64,000 nucleotides of DNA from Tisiphia sp964030975 (GTDB taxonomy: Bacteria; Pseudomonadota; Alphaproteobacteria; Rickettsiales; Rickettsiaceae): NCBI RefSeq assembly GCF_964030975.1, contig NZ_CAXIQH010000002.1:1-64000 (forward strand), given 5' to 3'. A program made the position numbers and the translations under genes. The number at the start of each line of letters is the position of its first letter. The stretch's first letter is position 1. The notes beneath the pieces are model-generated. The model saw nothing but the letters and a program-made list of their open reading frames with translations, was not told where the DNA came from and made no database searches. Of the stretch, positions 44,760 through 53,148 are shown piece by piece.

Positions 44760-45409
44760 TGAGAACCGGTTTAATTGCTAAAAAAATTGGTATGAGTTCA
44801 ATTTTTAATGAAAAGGGTGAGAGAACTACCATTACTTTTCTGCAAGTTGAAGATTGTCAAGTAGTGGGACAAAAGACCCAAGAAAAGGATGGTTATAATG
44901 CTTTGGTTGTTGGGGTAAAGGATAAGAAATTATCTAAAGTAACAAAGCCAATGAGACAGGTATTTGCTAATGCTAACGTTGTGCCAAAGCAAAAATTGAA
45001 GGAGTTTAGAATTTCTGTATCTTCTTTCCTTGATGTAGGTTCGACACTGCATGTCGATCATTTTGTTATTGGGCAGTTTATAGATGTTGTAGGGACTACT
45101 ATTGGTAAAGGTTTTGCTGGTAGTATGAAGAGGCATAATTTTAGAGGACTTGAAGCTTCGCATGGTGTGTCTGTATCGCACCGTTCGCATGGTTCTACTG
45201 GTGGTAGACAAGACCCTGGTAAAGTATTTAAGAATAAGAAAATGGCTGGTCACATGGGTAGTACAAGAGTTACTATTCAGAACTTGAAAGTGGTCGATAC
45301 TGATATAGAAAAGGGTATAATCATAGTTAGTGGTAATGTTCCAGGCTCGAAAGGATCTTATGTCTACATTAAGGATGCTATTAAGAAAACTATTACAGCT
45401 GCAGGATAA
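44759..45409 (+). CDS. rplC: 50S ribosomal protein L3
   Basis: 216 residues; one of the first assembly proteins of the 50S, near the peptidyl transferase centre. MRTGLIAKKIGMSSIFNEKG begins at the ATG overlapping the rpsJ stop; a GTG one codon earlier is less likely. The L3 signature FKNKKMAGHMGSTRVTIQNL is at about 160-179. GGRQDPGKVFKN precedes it; the glutamine there is the residue methylated by PrmB. Confidence 0.97.
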   Translation: MRTGLIAKKIGMSSIFNEKGERTTITFLQVEDCQVVGQKTQEKDGYNALVVGVKDKKLSKVTKPMRQVFANANVVPKQKLKEFRISVSSFLDVGSTLHVDHFVIGQFIDVVGTTIGKGFAGSMKRHNFRGLEASHGVSVSHRSHGSTGGRQDPGKVFKNKKMAGHMGSTRVTIQNLKVVDTDIEKGIIIVSGNVPGSKGSYVYIKDAIKKTITAAG

Positions 45410-45414
45410 ACTAT

Positions 45415-46038
45415 ATGAAAGCTAAATTATTAAATCTTGGAAATGAAGTTGTTGGTGAGGTTGATTTAGATAATGAAGTATTTGCCGTAGACTTTGTTAG
45501 ACAAGATATTATCAAGCTTGTTGTTGATTGGCAAAGAGCAAAAGCTATGACTGGTACACATCAAACTAAGACAGTGTCGCAAGTATCTGGTACTACAAAG
45601 AAACCTTTTAAGCAAAAGGGTACTGGTAACGCAAGGCAAGGATCTTTAAGGTCTGTCCAAATGAGGGGGGGTGGGGTTTCTCATGGTCCAGTAGTAAGGA
45701 GTCATGCTACAAAATTACCAAAGAAAGTTAGAAGACTTGGTTTAAAACATGCATTGTCAGAAAAATTGACTGAAGGAAAATTGCTAATATTAGATTCTTT
45801 AAAATTAGATGAGTCAAAAACTTCTAATCTTGCAAAATTATTAAATAATTTTCATGGTAAGAGTTATTTTATTGTTAGTGGTAATGAAGTTGATACTAAT
45901 TTTTCTTTGGCAGTGCAAAATATTCCTAACACTATTTCGGTGCCACAAATTGGTACAAATGTTTATGATATAATACGCCATGATTATGTTTTGTTATCAA
46001 GAGAAGCTGTAGATGCTTTAGAAAAGAGGTTGAAGTGA
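45415..46038 (+). CDS. rplD: 50S ribosomal protein L4
   Basis: 207 residues. Lines the exit tunnel; in some bacteria also represses the S10 operon, which cannot be judged here. GTTKKPFKQKGTGNARQGSL (about 61-80) is the tunnel loop, including a run of seven Gs encoding RGGG. C-terminal VLLSREAVDALEKRLK is standard. Confidence 0.96.
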   Translation: MKAKLLNLGNEVVGEVDLDNEVFAVDFVRQDIIKLVVDWQRAKAMTGTHQTKTVSQVSGTTKKPFKQKGTGNARQGSLRSVQMRGGGVSHGPVVRSHATKLPKKVRRLGLKHALSEKLTEGKLLILDSLKLDESKTSNLAKLLNNFHGKSYFIVSGNEVDTNFSLAVQNIPNTISVPQIGTNVYDIIRHDYVLLSREAVDALEKRLK

Positions 46039-46331
46039 AATCTTATAAACATTATGATCTTATTAGGAATCCTGTGATTACTGAGAAGAGCAATATTTTA
46101 TCCGAACAAAATAAGTTTACTTTTCATGTTGCTGATAGTGCTGAAAAGGCTTCTATCAAGATGGCTGTTGAGAAAATTTTTGAGGTTAAGGTTAAAAAAG
46201 TTAACATCATGAATGTAAAAGGTAAGAAAAAAAGATTTAAGGGTATCAATGGTAGGCAATCAGATAAAAAGAAGGCTATTGTAACGCTAGAAAAAGATTA
46301 TACTATTGATTTTACTGGGGGGATAAAATAA
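46035..46331 (+). CDS. rplW: 50S ribosomal protein L23
   Basis: 98 residues. Sits at the tunnel exit and docks SRP and trigger factor. GTG start within the rplD stop (GTGA). Core motif NPVITEKSNILSEQNKFTFHV (split 12-32) and KVKKVNIMNVKGKKKRFKGI (about 53-72) identify it. Confidence 0.96.
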   Translation: MKSYKHYDLIRNPVITEKSNILSEQNKFTFHVADSAEKASIKMAVEKIFEVKVKKVNIMNVKGKKKRFKGINGRQSDKKKAIVTLEKDYTIDFTGGIK

Positions 46332-46332
46332 G

Positions 46333-47154
46333 ATGGCTTTAAAAAAGTTTAATCCAGTTACTCCATCTCTTAGAGAATTAATACAGGTTGATAAATCTGA
46401 TCTTTGGAAGGGCAAACCTCATAAACCTTTAACTAAAGGTTTATGTAAGACTGGTGGTAGAAATAATCTTGGTAGAACCACTTCTTGGCATAGAGGGGGG
46501 GGGCATAAAAGACTTTATAGGATAATTGATTTTAAAAGAAATAAACAAGATATATTCGCTACAGTTGAAAGAATAGAGTATGATCCTAATAGAACTTCTT
46601 TCATTGCTTTGATTAAATTTGATGATGGTGAATATTCTTATATTATAGCACCACAAAAGCTTGTTGTAGGAGACAGAATAGTGTCAAGTGATAATGCCGA
46701 CATAAAAGTTGGAAATTGTTTATCTTTGAAATCTATCCCTATTGGTACTACTTTGCATAATGTAGAAATGAAAATTGGTAAAGGTGGTCAGATTGCAAGA
46801 TCGGCGGGGACTTCGGTTAATTTAGTAGGTAAGGATTCGGGTTATGCTCAGATCAAGCTTCGTTCTGGAGAATTTAGGTTGGTGCCGTTAGATTGTAAAG
46901 CTACCATAGGTGTTGTTTCAAACCCTGATCAAAAAAATACAAATTTGGGTAAGGCGGGAAGAAATAGATGGTTAGGTTGGAGACCGCATGTTCGTGGTGT
47001 TGCAATGAACCCAGTTGATCACCCGCATGGTGGTGGAGAAGGTAAAACTTCTGGTGGTCGTCATCCAGTGACTCCATGGGGTTTCCCAACTAAGGGGAAG
47101 AAAACCCGTAAGAATAAGTCTACATCAAAGTTTATTATTAAGAGAAGAAAATAA
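46333..47154 (+). CDS. rplB: 50S ribosomal protein L2
   Basis: 273 residues, binds the peptidyl transferase region and the 30S bridge. Signature near the C-terminus: NPVDHPHGGGEGKTSGGRHP (about 226-245) with the functionally important histidine. A run of nine Gs (46495-46503) encodes the glycines of HRGGGHKRLY, unusual in such an AT-rich region. Spaced 1 bp after rplW. Confidence 0.97.
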   Translation: MALKKFNPVTPSLRELIQVDKSDLWKGKPHKPLTKGLCKTGGRNNLGRTTSWHRGGGHKRLYRIIDFKRNKQDIFATVERIEYDPNRTSFIALIKFDDGEYSYIIAPQKLVVGDRIVSSDNADIKVGNCLSLKSIPIGTTLHNVEMKIGKGGQIARSAGTSVNLVGKDSGYAQIKLRSGEFRLVPLDCKATIGVVSNPDQKNTNLGKAGRNRWLGWRPHVRGVAMNPVDHPHGGGEGKTSGGRHPVTPWGFPTKGKKTRKNKSTSKFIIKRRK

Positions 47155-47167
47155 TTAGGTAGTAATT

Positions 47168-47446
47168 ATGGCACGTTCAGTTTGGAAAGGACCTTTTGTA
47201 GATGGTTATCTGATAAAAAAAGTACAAAAATTGATTGAGTCTGGTAAATCAGAAATGATCCAGACTTGGTCTAGAAGATCAACAATTTTACCGTTTTTTG
47301 TTGGAGTAACATTTGCTGTGCATAATGGAAATAAATTTATACCTGTTACTGTGAGTGAAGAAATGGTTGGTAAAAAATTAGGTGAATTTTCTCCGACTAG
47401 GACTTTCCATGGTCATGGTGCAGATAAAAAAGTTAAGAGAAAATAA
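47168..47446 (+). CDS. rpsS: 30S ribosomal protein S19
   Basis: 92 residues, 30S head, contacts S13 and the A site. RSVWKGPFVDGYLIKKVQKL at the start and the signature FIPVTVSEEMVGKKLGEFSP TRTF near the end (split about 57-80). Two-base gap to rplV. Confidence 0.97.
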   Translation: MARSVWKGPFVDGYLIKKVQKLIESGKSEMIQTWSRRSTILPFFVGVTFAVHNGNKFIPVTVSEEMVGKKLGEFSPTRTFHGHGADKKVKRK

Positions 47447-47448
47447 AT

Positions 47449-47808
47449 ATGGTAAAGGTGAATAAAGGTTCGACTACAGCAATTGCTAAGTCTCTTAGGG
47501 TGAGTCCAAGGAAACTGAATTTGGTTGCAACTTCTATTAGGAATATGAAAGTATCGGAAGCTATAGTTCAGCTTACCTTTTCCCCGAAAAGAATTGCTAA
47601 AGATGTAAAGAAATGTTTACAGTCTGCTGTTGCTAATGCTGAGAATAACTTTGGTTTAGATATTGATACGTTGTTTGTTACTTCTGCAACGGTAGGTAAG
47701 GCATTGGTGATGAAAAGAATTATGCCAAGAGCTAAAGGAAGAGCAACAAGGATTAACAAATTTTTTAGTAATTTATATATTACAGTTACTGAAGTTGAGG
47801 GGAAGTAA
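47449..47808 (+). CDS. rplV: 50S ribosomal protein L22
   Basis: 119 residues, with a hairpin that lines the exit tunnel at the macrolide site. SLRVSPRKLNLVATSIRNMK (about 15-34) and the hairpin tip ALVMKRIMPRAKGRATRINK (about 85-104) are diagnostic. Confidence 0.96.
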   Translation: MVKVNKGSTTAIAKSLRVSPRKLNLVATSIRNMKVSEAIVQLTFSPKRIAKDVKKCLQSAVANAENNFGLDIDTLFVTSATVGKALVMKRIMPRAKGRATRINKFFSNLYITVTEVEGK

Positions 47809-47811
47809 AAT

Positions 47812-48468
47812 ATGGGGCAAAAAGTTAATCCGCATGGCTTTAGAGTTGGACCAACATTAATTAAAGGTTGGGACTCGGTGTTATATGCTGAAAAGCACTA
47901 TAAAGTTCTTTTTATCCAAGATTTAGAGGTTAGAAATCTGATTAATAAAAACTATGTGCAAGCACAAGTTAGTAGAGTGTTAATAGAGAGACCTTCTAAT
48001 AAAAATGTTATAATTAATATTTTTGCTAAAAAGCCTGGAGTTATTATAGGTAAAAGTGGTAACGACATTGATAAATTAAAAAAACATGTCCAGAAAATTA
48101 CCGCTTTAGAGGAAATATATATTAACATACATGAAGTAAAGAAACCTAATATAGACGCTACTATTATTGCTCAAACGATTGCCGTACAGCTTGAAAAAAG
48201 AGTGTCTTTTAGAAAAGCTATGAAAACTGCTATCCAAGCTTGCTTTAAGCAAGGAGGGCTAGGTATAAAAGTGGCTTGTTCTGGACGTCTGGCTGGAGCT
48301 GAAATAGCAAGAACAGAGTGGTATAGAGAAGGTAGAGTGCCTTTGCATACTTTAAGGGCTGATATTGACTATGCGACTGCTGAAGCTATGACAACTTATG
48401 GGGTTATAGGTATAAAGATTTGGGTCTATAGGGGTGATCATGCGGAAAATAGAAAGAAACATAATTAA
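47812..48468 (+). CDS. rpsC: 30S ribosomal protein S3
   Basis: 218 residues; KH-domain protein at the mRNA entry channel. MGQKVNPHGFRVGPTLIKGW at the N-terminus, KH motif GVIIGKSGNDIDKLKKHV, and the C-terminal signature GRLAGAEIARTEWYREGRVP (about 162-181). Lacks the longer basic tail seen in some alphaproteobacteria. Confidence 0.97.
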   Translation: MGQKVNPHGFRVGPTLIKGWDSVLYAEKHYKVLFIQDLEVRNLINKNYVQAQVSRVLIERPSNKNVIINIFAKKPGVIIGKSGNDIDKLKKHVQKITALEEIYINIHEVKKPNIDATIIAQTIAVQLEKRVSFRKAMKTAIQACFKQGGLGIKVACSGRLAGAEIARTEWYREGRVPLHTLRADIDYATAEAMTTYGVIGIKIWVYRGDHAENRKKHN

Positions 48469-48483
48469 TTTTGAAGTAAGATA

Positions 48484-48894
48484 ATGTTAGCTCCAAAAAA
48501 ACAAAAATTTAGAAAAGCACATAAGGGGAGGGTCTCCTCAAAGGCAAAATCTGGTACTATGCTAGCTTTTGGTTCCTTTGGCTTGAAATCGTTAGATGGT
48601 TTAAGGGTTACTGCAAGGCAAATAGAGGCGGCAAGGAAGGCGGCTGTTCGTTGTATGAAAAGGCAGGGTAGACTATGGATTAAGATTTTTCCTGATTTGC
48701 CTGTATCAAAAAAGCCTGCGGAAGTTAGAATGGGTAAGGGGAAAGGATCTACTGAATTTTTTGCAGTAAGGGTATCACCTGGCAGAATTATGTTTGAAAT
48801 TGAAGGGGTTACAGATGATGTAGCTACCAGGGCACTTGAGCTTGCCAGTGCTAAATTGCCTGTAAGAACAAGGATAGTGAGGCGTTATGAGTAA
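48484..48894 (+). CDS. rplP: 50S ribosomal protein L16
   Basis: 136 residues, at the A/P tRNA site of the 50S. RKAHKGRVSSKAKSGTMLAF at about 9-28; KPAEVRMGKGKGSTEFFAVR (about 76-95) with the conserved arginine of the site. Overlaps rpmC by 8 bp. Confidence 0.97.
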   Translation: MLAPKKQKFRKAHKGRVSSKAKSGTMLAFGSFGLKSLDGLRVTARQIEAARKAAVRCMKRQGRLWIKIFPDLPVSKKPAEVRMGKGKGSTEFFAVRVSPGRIMFEIEGVTDDVATRALELASAKLPVRTRIVRRYE

Positions 48895-49099
48895 TTTGGG
48901 GTTATCAGCAAAGGAGTTGGTTGGACAAACTATGGAAGAACTCTACAGAAAAAGAGTTTTGTTTAAAAAAGAGCTTTTTAATCTGAGATTTCAGAGAAAG
49001 TTGGGTGAATTAGAAAATACTAGTAGGTTTTCTTTTGTAAAAAAAACAATAGCTCGTATTAATACAGAGTTAACTATAAGATCAAAAACTGGAGAATAG
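48887..49099 (+). CDS. rpmC: 50S ribosomal protein L29
   Basis: 70 residues, two-helix protein next to L23 at the tunnel exit. LVGQTMEELYRKRVLFKKEL followed by FNLRFQRKLGELENTSRF and VKKTIARINTEL is the L29 pattern. Starts inside the rplP 3' end. Confidence 0.95.
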   Translation: MSNLGLSAKELVGQTMEELYRKRVLFKKELFNLRFQRKLGELENTSRFSFVKKTIARINTELTIRSKTGE

Positions 49100-49103
49100 A
49101 GAA

Positions 49104-49334
49104 ATGCCGAAAAGAGTGTTGCAGGGCGTTGTTGTAAGTTCAAAAACTGATAAGACTATTACAGTAAAAGTAGAACGTAGGTTTAAACATCCTATGTATA
49201 AAAAGATTGTAAAAGTTTCTAAAAAATACGCTGCTCATGATCCAGAAAATACATATAAGGATGGTGATAAGGTTAGTATAGTTGAAAGTCGCCCTATATC
49301 TAAGACTAAGTCTTGGATAGTATTAGGGGTGTGA
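49104..49334 (+). CDS. rpsQ: 30S ribosomal protein S17
   Basis: 76 residues, OB-fold protein, early 30S assembly. VLQGVVVSSKTDKTITVKVE RRF at the start and VSIVESRPISKTKSWIVLGV (about 57-76) at the end. Last gene before a 210-bp gap. Confidence 0.96.
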   Translation: MPKRVLQGVVVSSKTDKTITVKVERRFKHPMYKKIVKVSKKYAAHDPENTYKDGDKVSIVESRPISKTKSWIVLGV

Positions 49335-49544
49335 ATCTAACTATTTAATGGTAGATTTAGTTGCTATTTTGTTGGGTGAATCTTTTCGTACGCTACGGTT
49401 CTTTGCTTATGGCAATGTTTATAAATATGCTTATTAGAAGCTATTTCTGAAGAAACCTAGGGGAAAGGTGGTTTTTATCCTTTGACTTTGTTGTTTAGAT
49501 TGTTTATTTTGTTGCATTATTAAATTCTCAAGTGGGAGTAAGTT
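49335..49544. other. Unusually long gap inside the ribosomal operon
   Basis: Between rpsQ and rplN there are normally few bases; here 210. A small stem AATCTA/TAGATT (49334-49360) and an AGTGGGAGTAAG ribosome site before rplN are seen, but no repeat matching the other families. It could contain an internal promoter. Confidence 0.4.
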
Positions 49545-49913
49545 ATGATTCAGATGCAGAGCATCTTAGATGTTGCTGATAATTCTGGTGCTAAAAAAGT
49601 TATGTGTATTAAAGTGCTTGGTGGTTCACACCGCATGATAGCATATCTTTCAGATTTCTTTGTGGTTTCTGTAAAAGAAGCGTCGCCAAATGGGAAAGTA
49701 AAGAAAGGTGAAATATATATGGCTTTGCTTGTTAGATCAAAAAAGGGTGTTAGAAGAGCAGATGGTAGTACAATTAAATTTGATTCCAATGCGGTGGTAC
49801 TTTTAAATAAGCAAGGAGAGCCGATAGGTACGAGGGTTTTTGGTCCTGTCACTAGAGAATTAAGGGCAAAGAAATTCGTTAAGATTATGTCGCTGGCAGA
49901 AGAGGTATTGTAA
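49545..49913 (+). CDS. rplN: 50S ribosomal protein L14
   Basis: 122 residues; forms an intersubunit bridge. MIQMQSILDVADNSGAKKVM and the C-terminal GTRVFGPVTRELRAKKFVKI MSLAEEVL are typical. Stop overlaps the rplX start by one base (TAATG). Confidence 0.97.
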   Translation: MIQMQSILDVADNSGAKKVMCIKVLGGSHRMIAYLSDFFVVSVKEASPNGKVKKGEIYMALLVRSKKGVRRADGSTIKFDSNAVVLLNKQGEPIGTRVFGPVTRELRAKKFVKIMSLAEEVL

Positions 49914-50242
49914 TGGTTAAGTTAAAAATCAAGAAAGGTGATGAAGTTATTGTTATCACCGGAAAAAATAAGGGAAAAAAGGGAAAAGTGTTAAAAGTTT
50001 TCCCAGAACAAAATAGAGCCATTGTTTCAGGGGTAAATGTTGCTCGCAAGCATGTTAAGCCAAGTAAAACAAGTGAAGGTGGTATAGTGTCAAAGGAATT
50101 ATCAATACATATATCCAATGTTGCTCATATAGATCCTAAGACAGGTACTGGTACAAAAATTGCTTTTAAATTTCTAGAGGATGGTTCTAAAGTAAGAGTA
50201 GCTAAAAAATCTGGTGAAATTATTAGTAAGGAAGGTAAGTAA
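49913..50242 (+). CDS. rplX: 50S ribosomal protein L24
   Basis: 109 residues, assembly initiator of the 50S. KOW motif: KKGDEVIVITGKNKGKKGKV (about 5-24). NVARKHVKPSKTSEGGIVSK follows. Coupled to rplN and rplE by single-base stop/start overlaps. Confidence 0.96.
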   Translation: MVKLKIKKGDEVIVITGKNKGKKGKVLKVFPEQNRAIVSGVNVARKHVKPSKTSEGGIVSKELSIHISNVAHIDPKTGTGTKIAFKFLEDGSKVRVAKKSGEIISKEGK

Positions 50243-50784
50243 TGTTGTTTAGGTTTAAAGATTTATACGGTAAAGAGATTGTACCAAGCTTACAGAAAAA
50301 GTTTGCCTATGATAATAAACATCAGATACCTAAGGTTATAAAAATTGTTGTTAATATGGGGGTTGGTGAAACGGTTGCTGATTCTAAGATAATTAATAAC
50401 GCTGTCAATGATCTAACTTTAATTTCAGGGCAAAAGCCTTTAATAACTGAGGCCAAGAAGTCTATTGCTACTTTTAAACTTCGTGAAGGTATGAAAGTTG
50501 GTTGTAAAGTTACTTTGCGTAAAGATAGAATGTATGATTTTCTTGAAAGGCTGGTACTTGTTGCTCTACCGCGTATAAAAGAGTTTAGAGGTTTCTCAAG
50601 TAAAAGTTTTGATGGTAGAGGTAATTTTACTTTTGGTATAAAAGAACAGATTGTTTTTCCAGAGATTAATTACGATAAGATAGATGTAATTCGTGGTATG
50701 GATATTACGATTGTTACAAGTGCTACAAATAATGAAGAAGGTAAATTATTACTTTCAGGCTTTAATTTGCCTTTTTATAATTAA
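50242..50784 (+). CDS. rplE: 50S ribosomal protein L5
   Basis: 180 residues, binds 5S rRNA in the central protuberance. IPKVIKIVVNMGVGETVADS (about 29-48) with the L5 signature, and KLREGMKVGCKVTLRKDRMY (about 77-96). Standard length. Confidence 0.97.
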   Translation: MLFRFKDLYGKEIVPSLQKKFAYDNKHQIPKVIKIVVNMGVGETVADSKIINNAVNDLTLISGQKPLITEAKKSIATFKLREGMKVGCKVTLRKDRMYDFLERLVLVALPRIKEFRGFSSKSFDGRGNFTFGIKEQIVFPEINYDKIDVIRGMDITIVTSATNNEEGKLLLSGFNLPFYN

Positions 50785-50800
50785 TTTTTGAAGAAAGAAG

Positions 50801-51106
50801 ATGGCTAAAGTAAGTTCTATAAAAAAGAATAATAGAAGAAGAAAGATGGCACAAAGTTTGTATAATAAGCGTGCTAAGTTAAGAGACAAGATTTACGATA
50901 AAACTTTATCTTTAGAAGAGAGATTTTCGCTAGTTATGCTTCTAGCCAAATTACCTAGGAATTCTGCTATGAATAGAGTTCGGAATAGGTGTGAACTGAC
51001 TGGGCGTTCAAGAGGAGTGTACAGTAAATTTGGTTTATCGCGAAATAAGCTGAGAGAGCTTGGTAGTAAGGGATTGGTTCCTGGTTTAATTAAAGCAAGT
51101 TGGTAA
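50801..51106 (+). CDS. rpsN: 30S ribosomal protein S14 (zinc-independent form)
   Basis: 101 residues. This is the long, cysteine-poor form: NRCELTGRSRGVYSKFGLSR has one cysteine instead of the C-x-x-C pairs of the short zinc-binding type. C-terminal GLVPGLIKASW is the usual end. Confidence 0.97.
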   Translation: MAKVSSIKKNNRRRKMAQSLYNKRAKLRDKIYDKTLSLEERFSLVMLLAKLPRNSAMNRVRNRCELTGRSRGVYSKFGLSRNKLRELGSKGLVPGLIKASW

Positions 51107-51123
51107 AATAATAGGTTTATCGT

Positions 51124-51522
51124 ATGTCAATGACAGATAATATAGCAGATATGTTGACTAGAATTAGAAATGGTCAGAAAAGTAAATTGATGAGTATATC
51201 TCTACCTTCCTCAAAAATAAAATGTGCCATTTTGGATGTTTTAAAAAAAGAAGGTTATATCAAAGAGTATGTAGTTATTAAGAATGGTAATATAAGTCAC
51301 ATTGAGGTAGATTTAAAATATTCTGTTAATGGAAAACCTGCTATATGTGAAATAAATAGGGTTTCAAAACCAGGTAAGAGGATTTATTCTTCTATTGATA
51401 AACTAAAAGGATATTATAACAATATGGGTATTTATATTCTTTCTACTTCTAGAGGAGTTTTATCTGATAGAGAAGCACATAGCCAAAAGATTGGCGGTGA
51501 AGTAATTTGTAAAGTGTTTTAA
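51124..51522 (+). CDS. rpsH: 30S ribosomal protein S8
   Basis: 132 residues, central 16S binding protein, often a translational repressor of the spc operon. MSMTDNIADMLTRIRNGQKS at the start and the C-terminal signature STSRGVLSDREAHSQKIGGE (about 108-127). Confidence 0.97.
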   Translation: MSMTDNIADMLTRIRNGQKSKLMSISLPSSKIKCAILDVLKKEGYIKEYVVIKNGNISHIEVDLKYSVNGKPAICEINRVSKPGKRIYSSIDKLKGYYNNMGIYILSTSRGVLSDREAHSQKIGGEVICKVF

Positions 51523-51531
51523 GGTATAAAA

Positions 51532-52065
51532 ATGTCACGTGTTGGAAAATTGCCAGTCCCTGTACCGGAAGGGGTAAAAGTTGAACTTGATGGGCTGAAA
51601 GTCAATGTTGTTGGTCCTAAGGGAGAAATGACAAAGACTTTTGCAGGGAGTATAGCAATTTCATTGCAAGATAATCAGCTTGTTGTCAAACCATTAGCAG
51701 AGACTAAAGGTGCTAGATCCATGTGGGGTACAGCACGAAGTATAATAAATGGTATGATCAAAGGTGTTAATGAAGGTTTTACAGAAGAGCTGGAAGTTAA
51801 TGGTGTTGGTTATAAGGCCTTGGTGAAGGATAAATATTTAAACTTGATGCTTGCTAAAAGTCATAATACTAAAATAGAAATACCTCAAAATATAAAAGTG
51901 ACCGCTCCTAAACAAAATCAGATTATATTGCAAAGTGTTGACAAAGAGAAATTAGGTCAGTTTATATCAATTATTATAAAGCAGAGACCGCCTGAGCCAT
52001 ATAAGGGTAAAGGTATTAAACGTAAAGGTCAATATGTTCAAAGGAAAGAAGGGAAGAAAAACTAG
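51532..52065 (+). CDS. rplF: 50S ribosomal protein L6
   Basis: 177 residues, near the GTPase-associated centre. SRVGKLPVPVPEGVKVELDG at the start and PEPYKGKGIKRKGQYVQRKE (about 154-173) as the L6 signature. The TAG stop is formed by T of the target and AG of the IS5-type miniature element at 52064; before insertion it would have read TAA, so the protein is unaffected. Confidence 0.97.
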   Translation: MSRVGKLPVPVPEGVKVELDGLKVNVVGPKGEMTKTFAGSIAISLQDNQLVVKPLAETKGARSMWGTARSIINGMIKGVNEGFTEELEVNGVGYKALVKDKYLNLMLAKSHNTKIEIPQNIKVTAPKQNQIILQSVDKEKLGQFISIIIKQRPPEPYKGKGIKRKGQYVQRKEGKKN

Positions 52066-52208
52066 ACTTATCTAGCATAAGTCAAAGATAGTTGATAGAT
52101 TTTTAGGAGAAACGAAGTCTGTTATCCTTGTGTACATAAACGTACGTGAGGAGTGGGGCAAGTTTCGACGCTAAAATCACCAGCTAGATTGACTTATGTG
52201 GGAAGTCT
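52064..52208 (-). mobile_element. IS5-type miniature element, copy 2 (between rplF and rplR)
   Basis: 145 bp with inverted ends AGACTTATCTAGCATAAGT and AGACTTCCCACATAAGT, related to the IS5-type termini at 34283, and a clean 3-bp duplication ACT (52061-52063 and 52209-52211). The interior is related to 41649-41764. Removing it leaves rplF ending in TAA and about 20 bp to the rplR ATG. The insertion carries an open frame that joins rplR. Confidence 0.8.
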
Positions 52209-52233
52209 ACTAAAATTTAAGTTAAGAGTTAAT

Positions 52234-52590
52234 ATGCGTAGTTCAAAGTTAAAGTTTGAGACAAGAAAGGCTAGAGTAAGGTCTAAGATATCAAAGGTAT
52301 CAAACAGAATCAGATTGTCTATTTTTAAATCTGGAAGGCATATATATGCACAAGTTATAGATGATAAACAATCAATAACTATTGCTTCTGCTTCAACCTT
52401 GGATAAAGAAATTAGGCAGTTAAAGAAATCCAGCTGTAATGTTGGTACAGCTACAAAAGTAGGTGAATTAATCGGGGAAAGAGCTTCACTTAAAGGAGTG
52501 CAAGAAGTTGTATTCGATAAAGGGGGGTATAAATATCACGGCGTTGTTAAGGCATTGGCTGATGCAGCAAGAAAGAAAATGAATTTCTAA
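52234..52590 (+). CDS. rplR: 50S ribosomal protein L18
   Basis: 118 residues; binds 5S rRNA with L5. Start is the ATG at 52234 (MRSSKLKFETRKARVRSKIS). The frame is open upstream to a GTG/ATG inside the miniature element (27 extra codons), but family members begin at MRS. IRLSIFKSGRHIYAQVIDD and GGYKYHGVVKALADAARKKM (about 98-117) are the conserved blocks. The Shine-Dalgarno (TAAGAG) is weak. Confidence 0.95.
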   Translation: MRSSKLKFETRKARVRSKISKVSNRIRLSIFKSGRHIYAQVIDDKQSITIASASTLDKEIRQLKKSSCNVGTATKVGELIGERASLKGVQEVVFDKGGYKYHGVVKALADAARKKMNF

Positions 52591-52605
52591 TTTTAGGTTT
52601 AAGAG

Positions 52606-53148
52606 ATGGCTAAAGCTAAAAAAAATATGGGTGAAGCATTAACCGAAACTTTGGTGGATGTAAACAGAGTTACTAAGGTAGTAAAAGGTGGTAGGAAATT
52701 CTCCTTCTCTGCTTGTATTGTGGCGGGTGACAAATCTGGTAAGGTTGGTTATGGTCATGGTAAAGCGAAAGAAGTAACAGAGGCTAGAGCTAAGGCTACC
52801 CAGGAAGCAAGGAAAGATATGATTAGAGTTCCTCTTTATCAGAGTAGAACCATACACCATGATGTTATTGGTAAAAGCGGAGCAGCAAAAGTCATTTTAA
52901 GAAGAGCCAAAGCAGGTACTGGTGTTATCGCCGGTGGTGCTATGAGAGCTATTTTTGATTCTTTAGGGGTGCATGATATTGTTGCTAAATCTTTAGGGTC
53001 TAGTAATGTATATGCAATGATTGCTGCGACTTTTGATGCGTTATCTCAACTCTCTTCTCCAAAAAATATTGCTGAAAGGAGAGGAAAAAAGCTAAATGAG
53101 GTATCAACTCAATCCATAAAAGGGCAACAAGAAATAATATCAGAATAA
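52606..53148 (+). CDS. rpsE: 30S ribosomal protein S5
   Basis: 180 residues; decoding fidelity, mRNA helicase activity with S3 and S4. GGRKFSFSACIVAGDKSGKV (about 29-48) carries the double-stranded RNA-binding signature GYGHGKAKEV just after. Followed, unusually, by about 490 bp of repeats before rpmD. Confidence 0.97.
   Translation: MAKAKKNMGEALTETLVDVNRVTKVVKGGRKFSFSACIVAGDKSGKVGYGHGKAKEVTEARAKATQEARKDMIRVPLYQSRTIHHDVIGKSGAAKVILRRAKAGTGVIAGGAMRAIFDSLGVHDIVAKSLGSSNVYAMIAATFDALSQLSSPKNIAERRGKKLNEVSTQSIKGQQEIISE

Noticed and set aside
52153..52233. 27-codon N-terminal extension of L18
   Set aside because: It is encoded by the miniature element inserted after rplF, and L18 proteins start at MRSxKLKF. 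Translation from the upstream codon is possible but unlikely.
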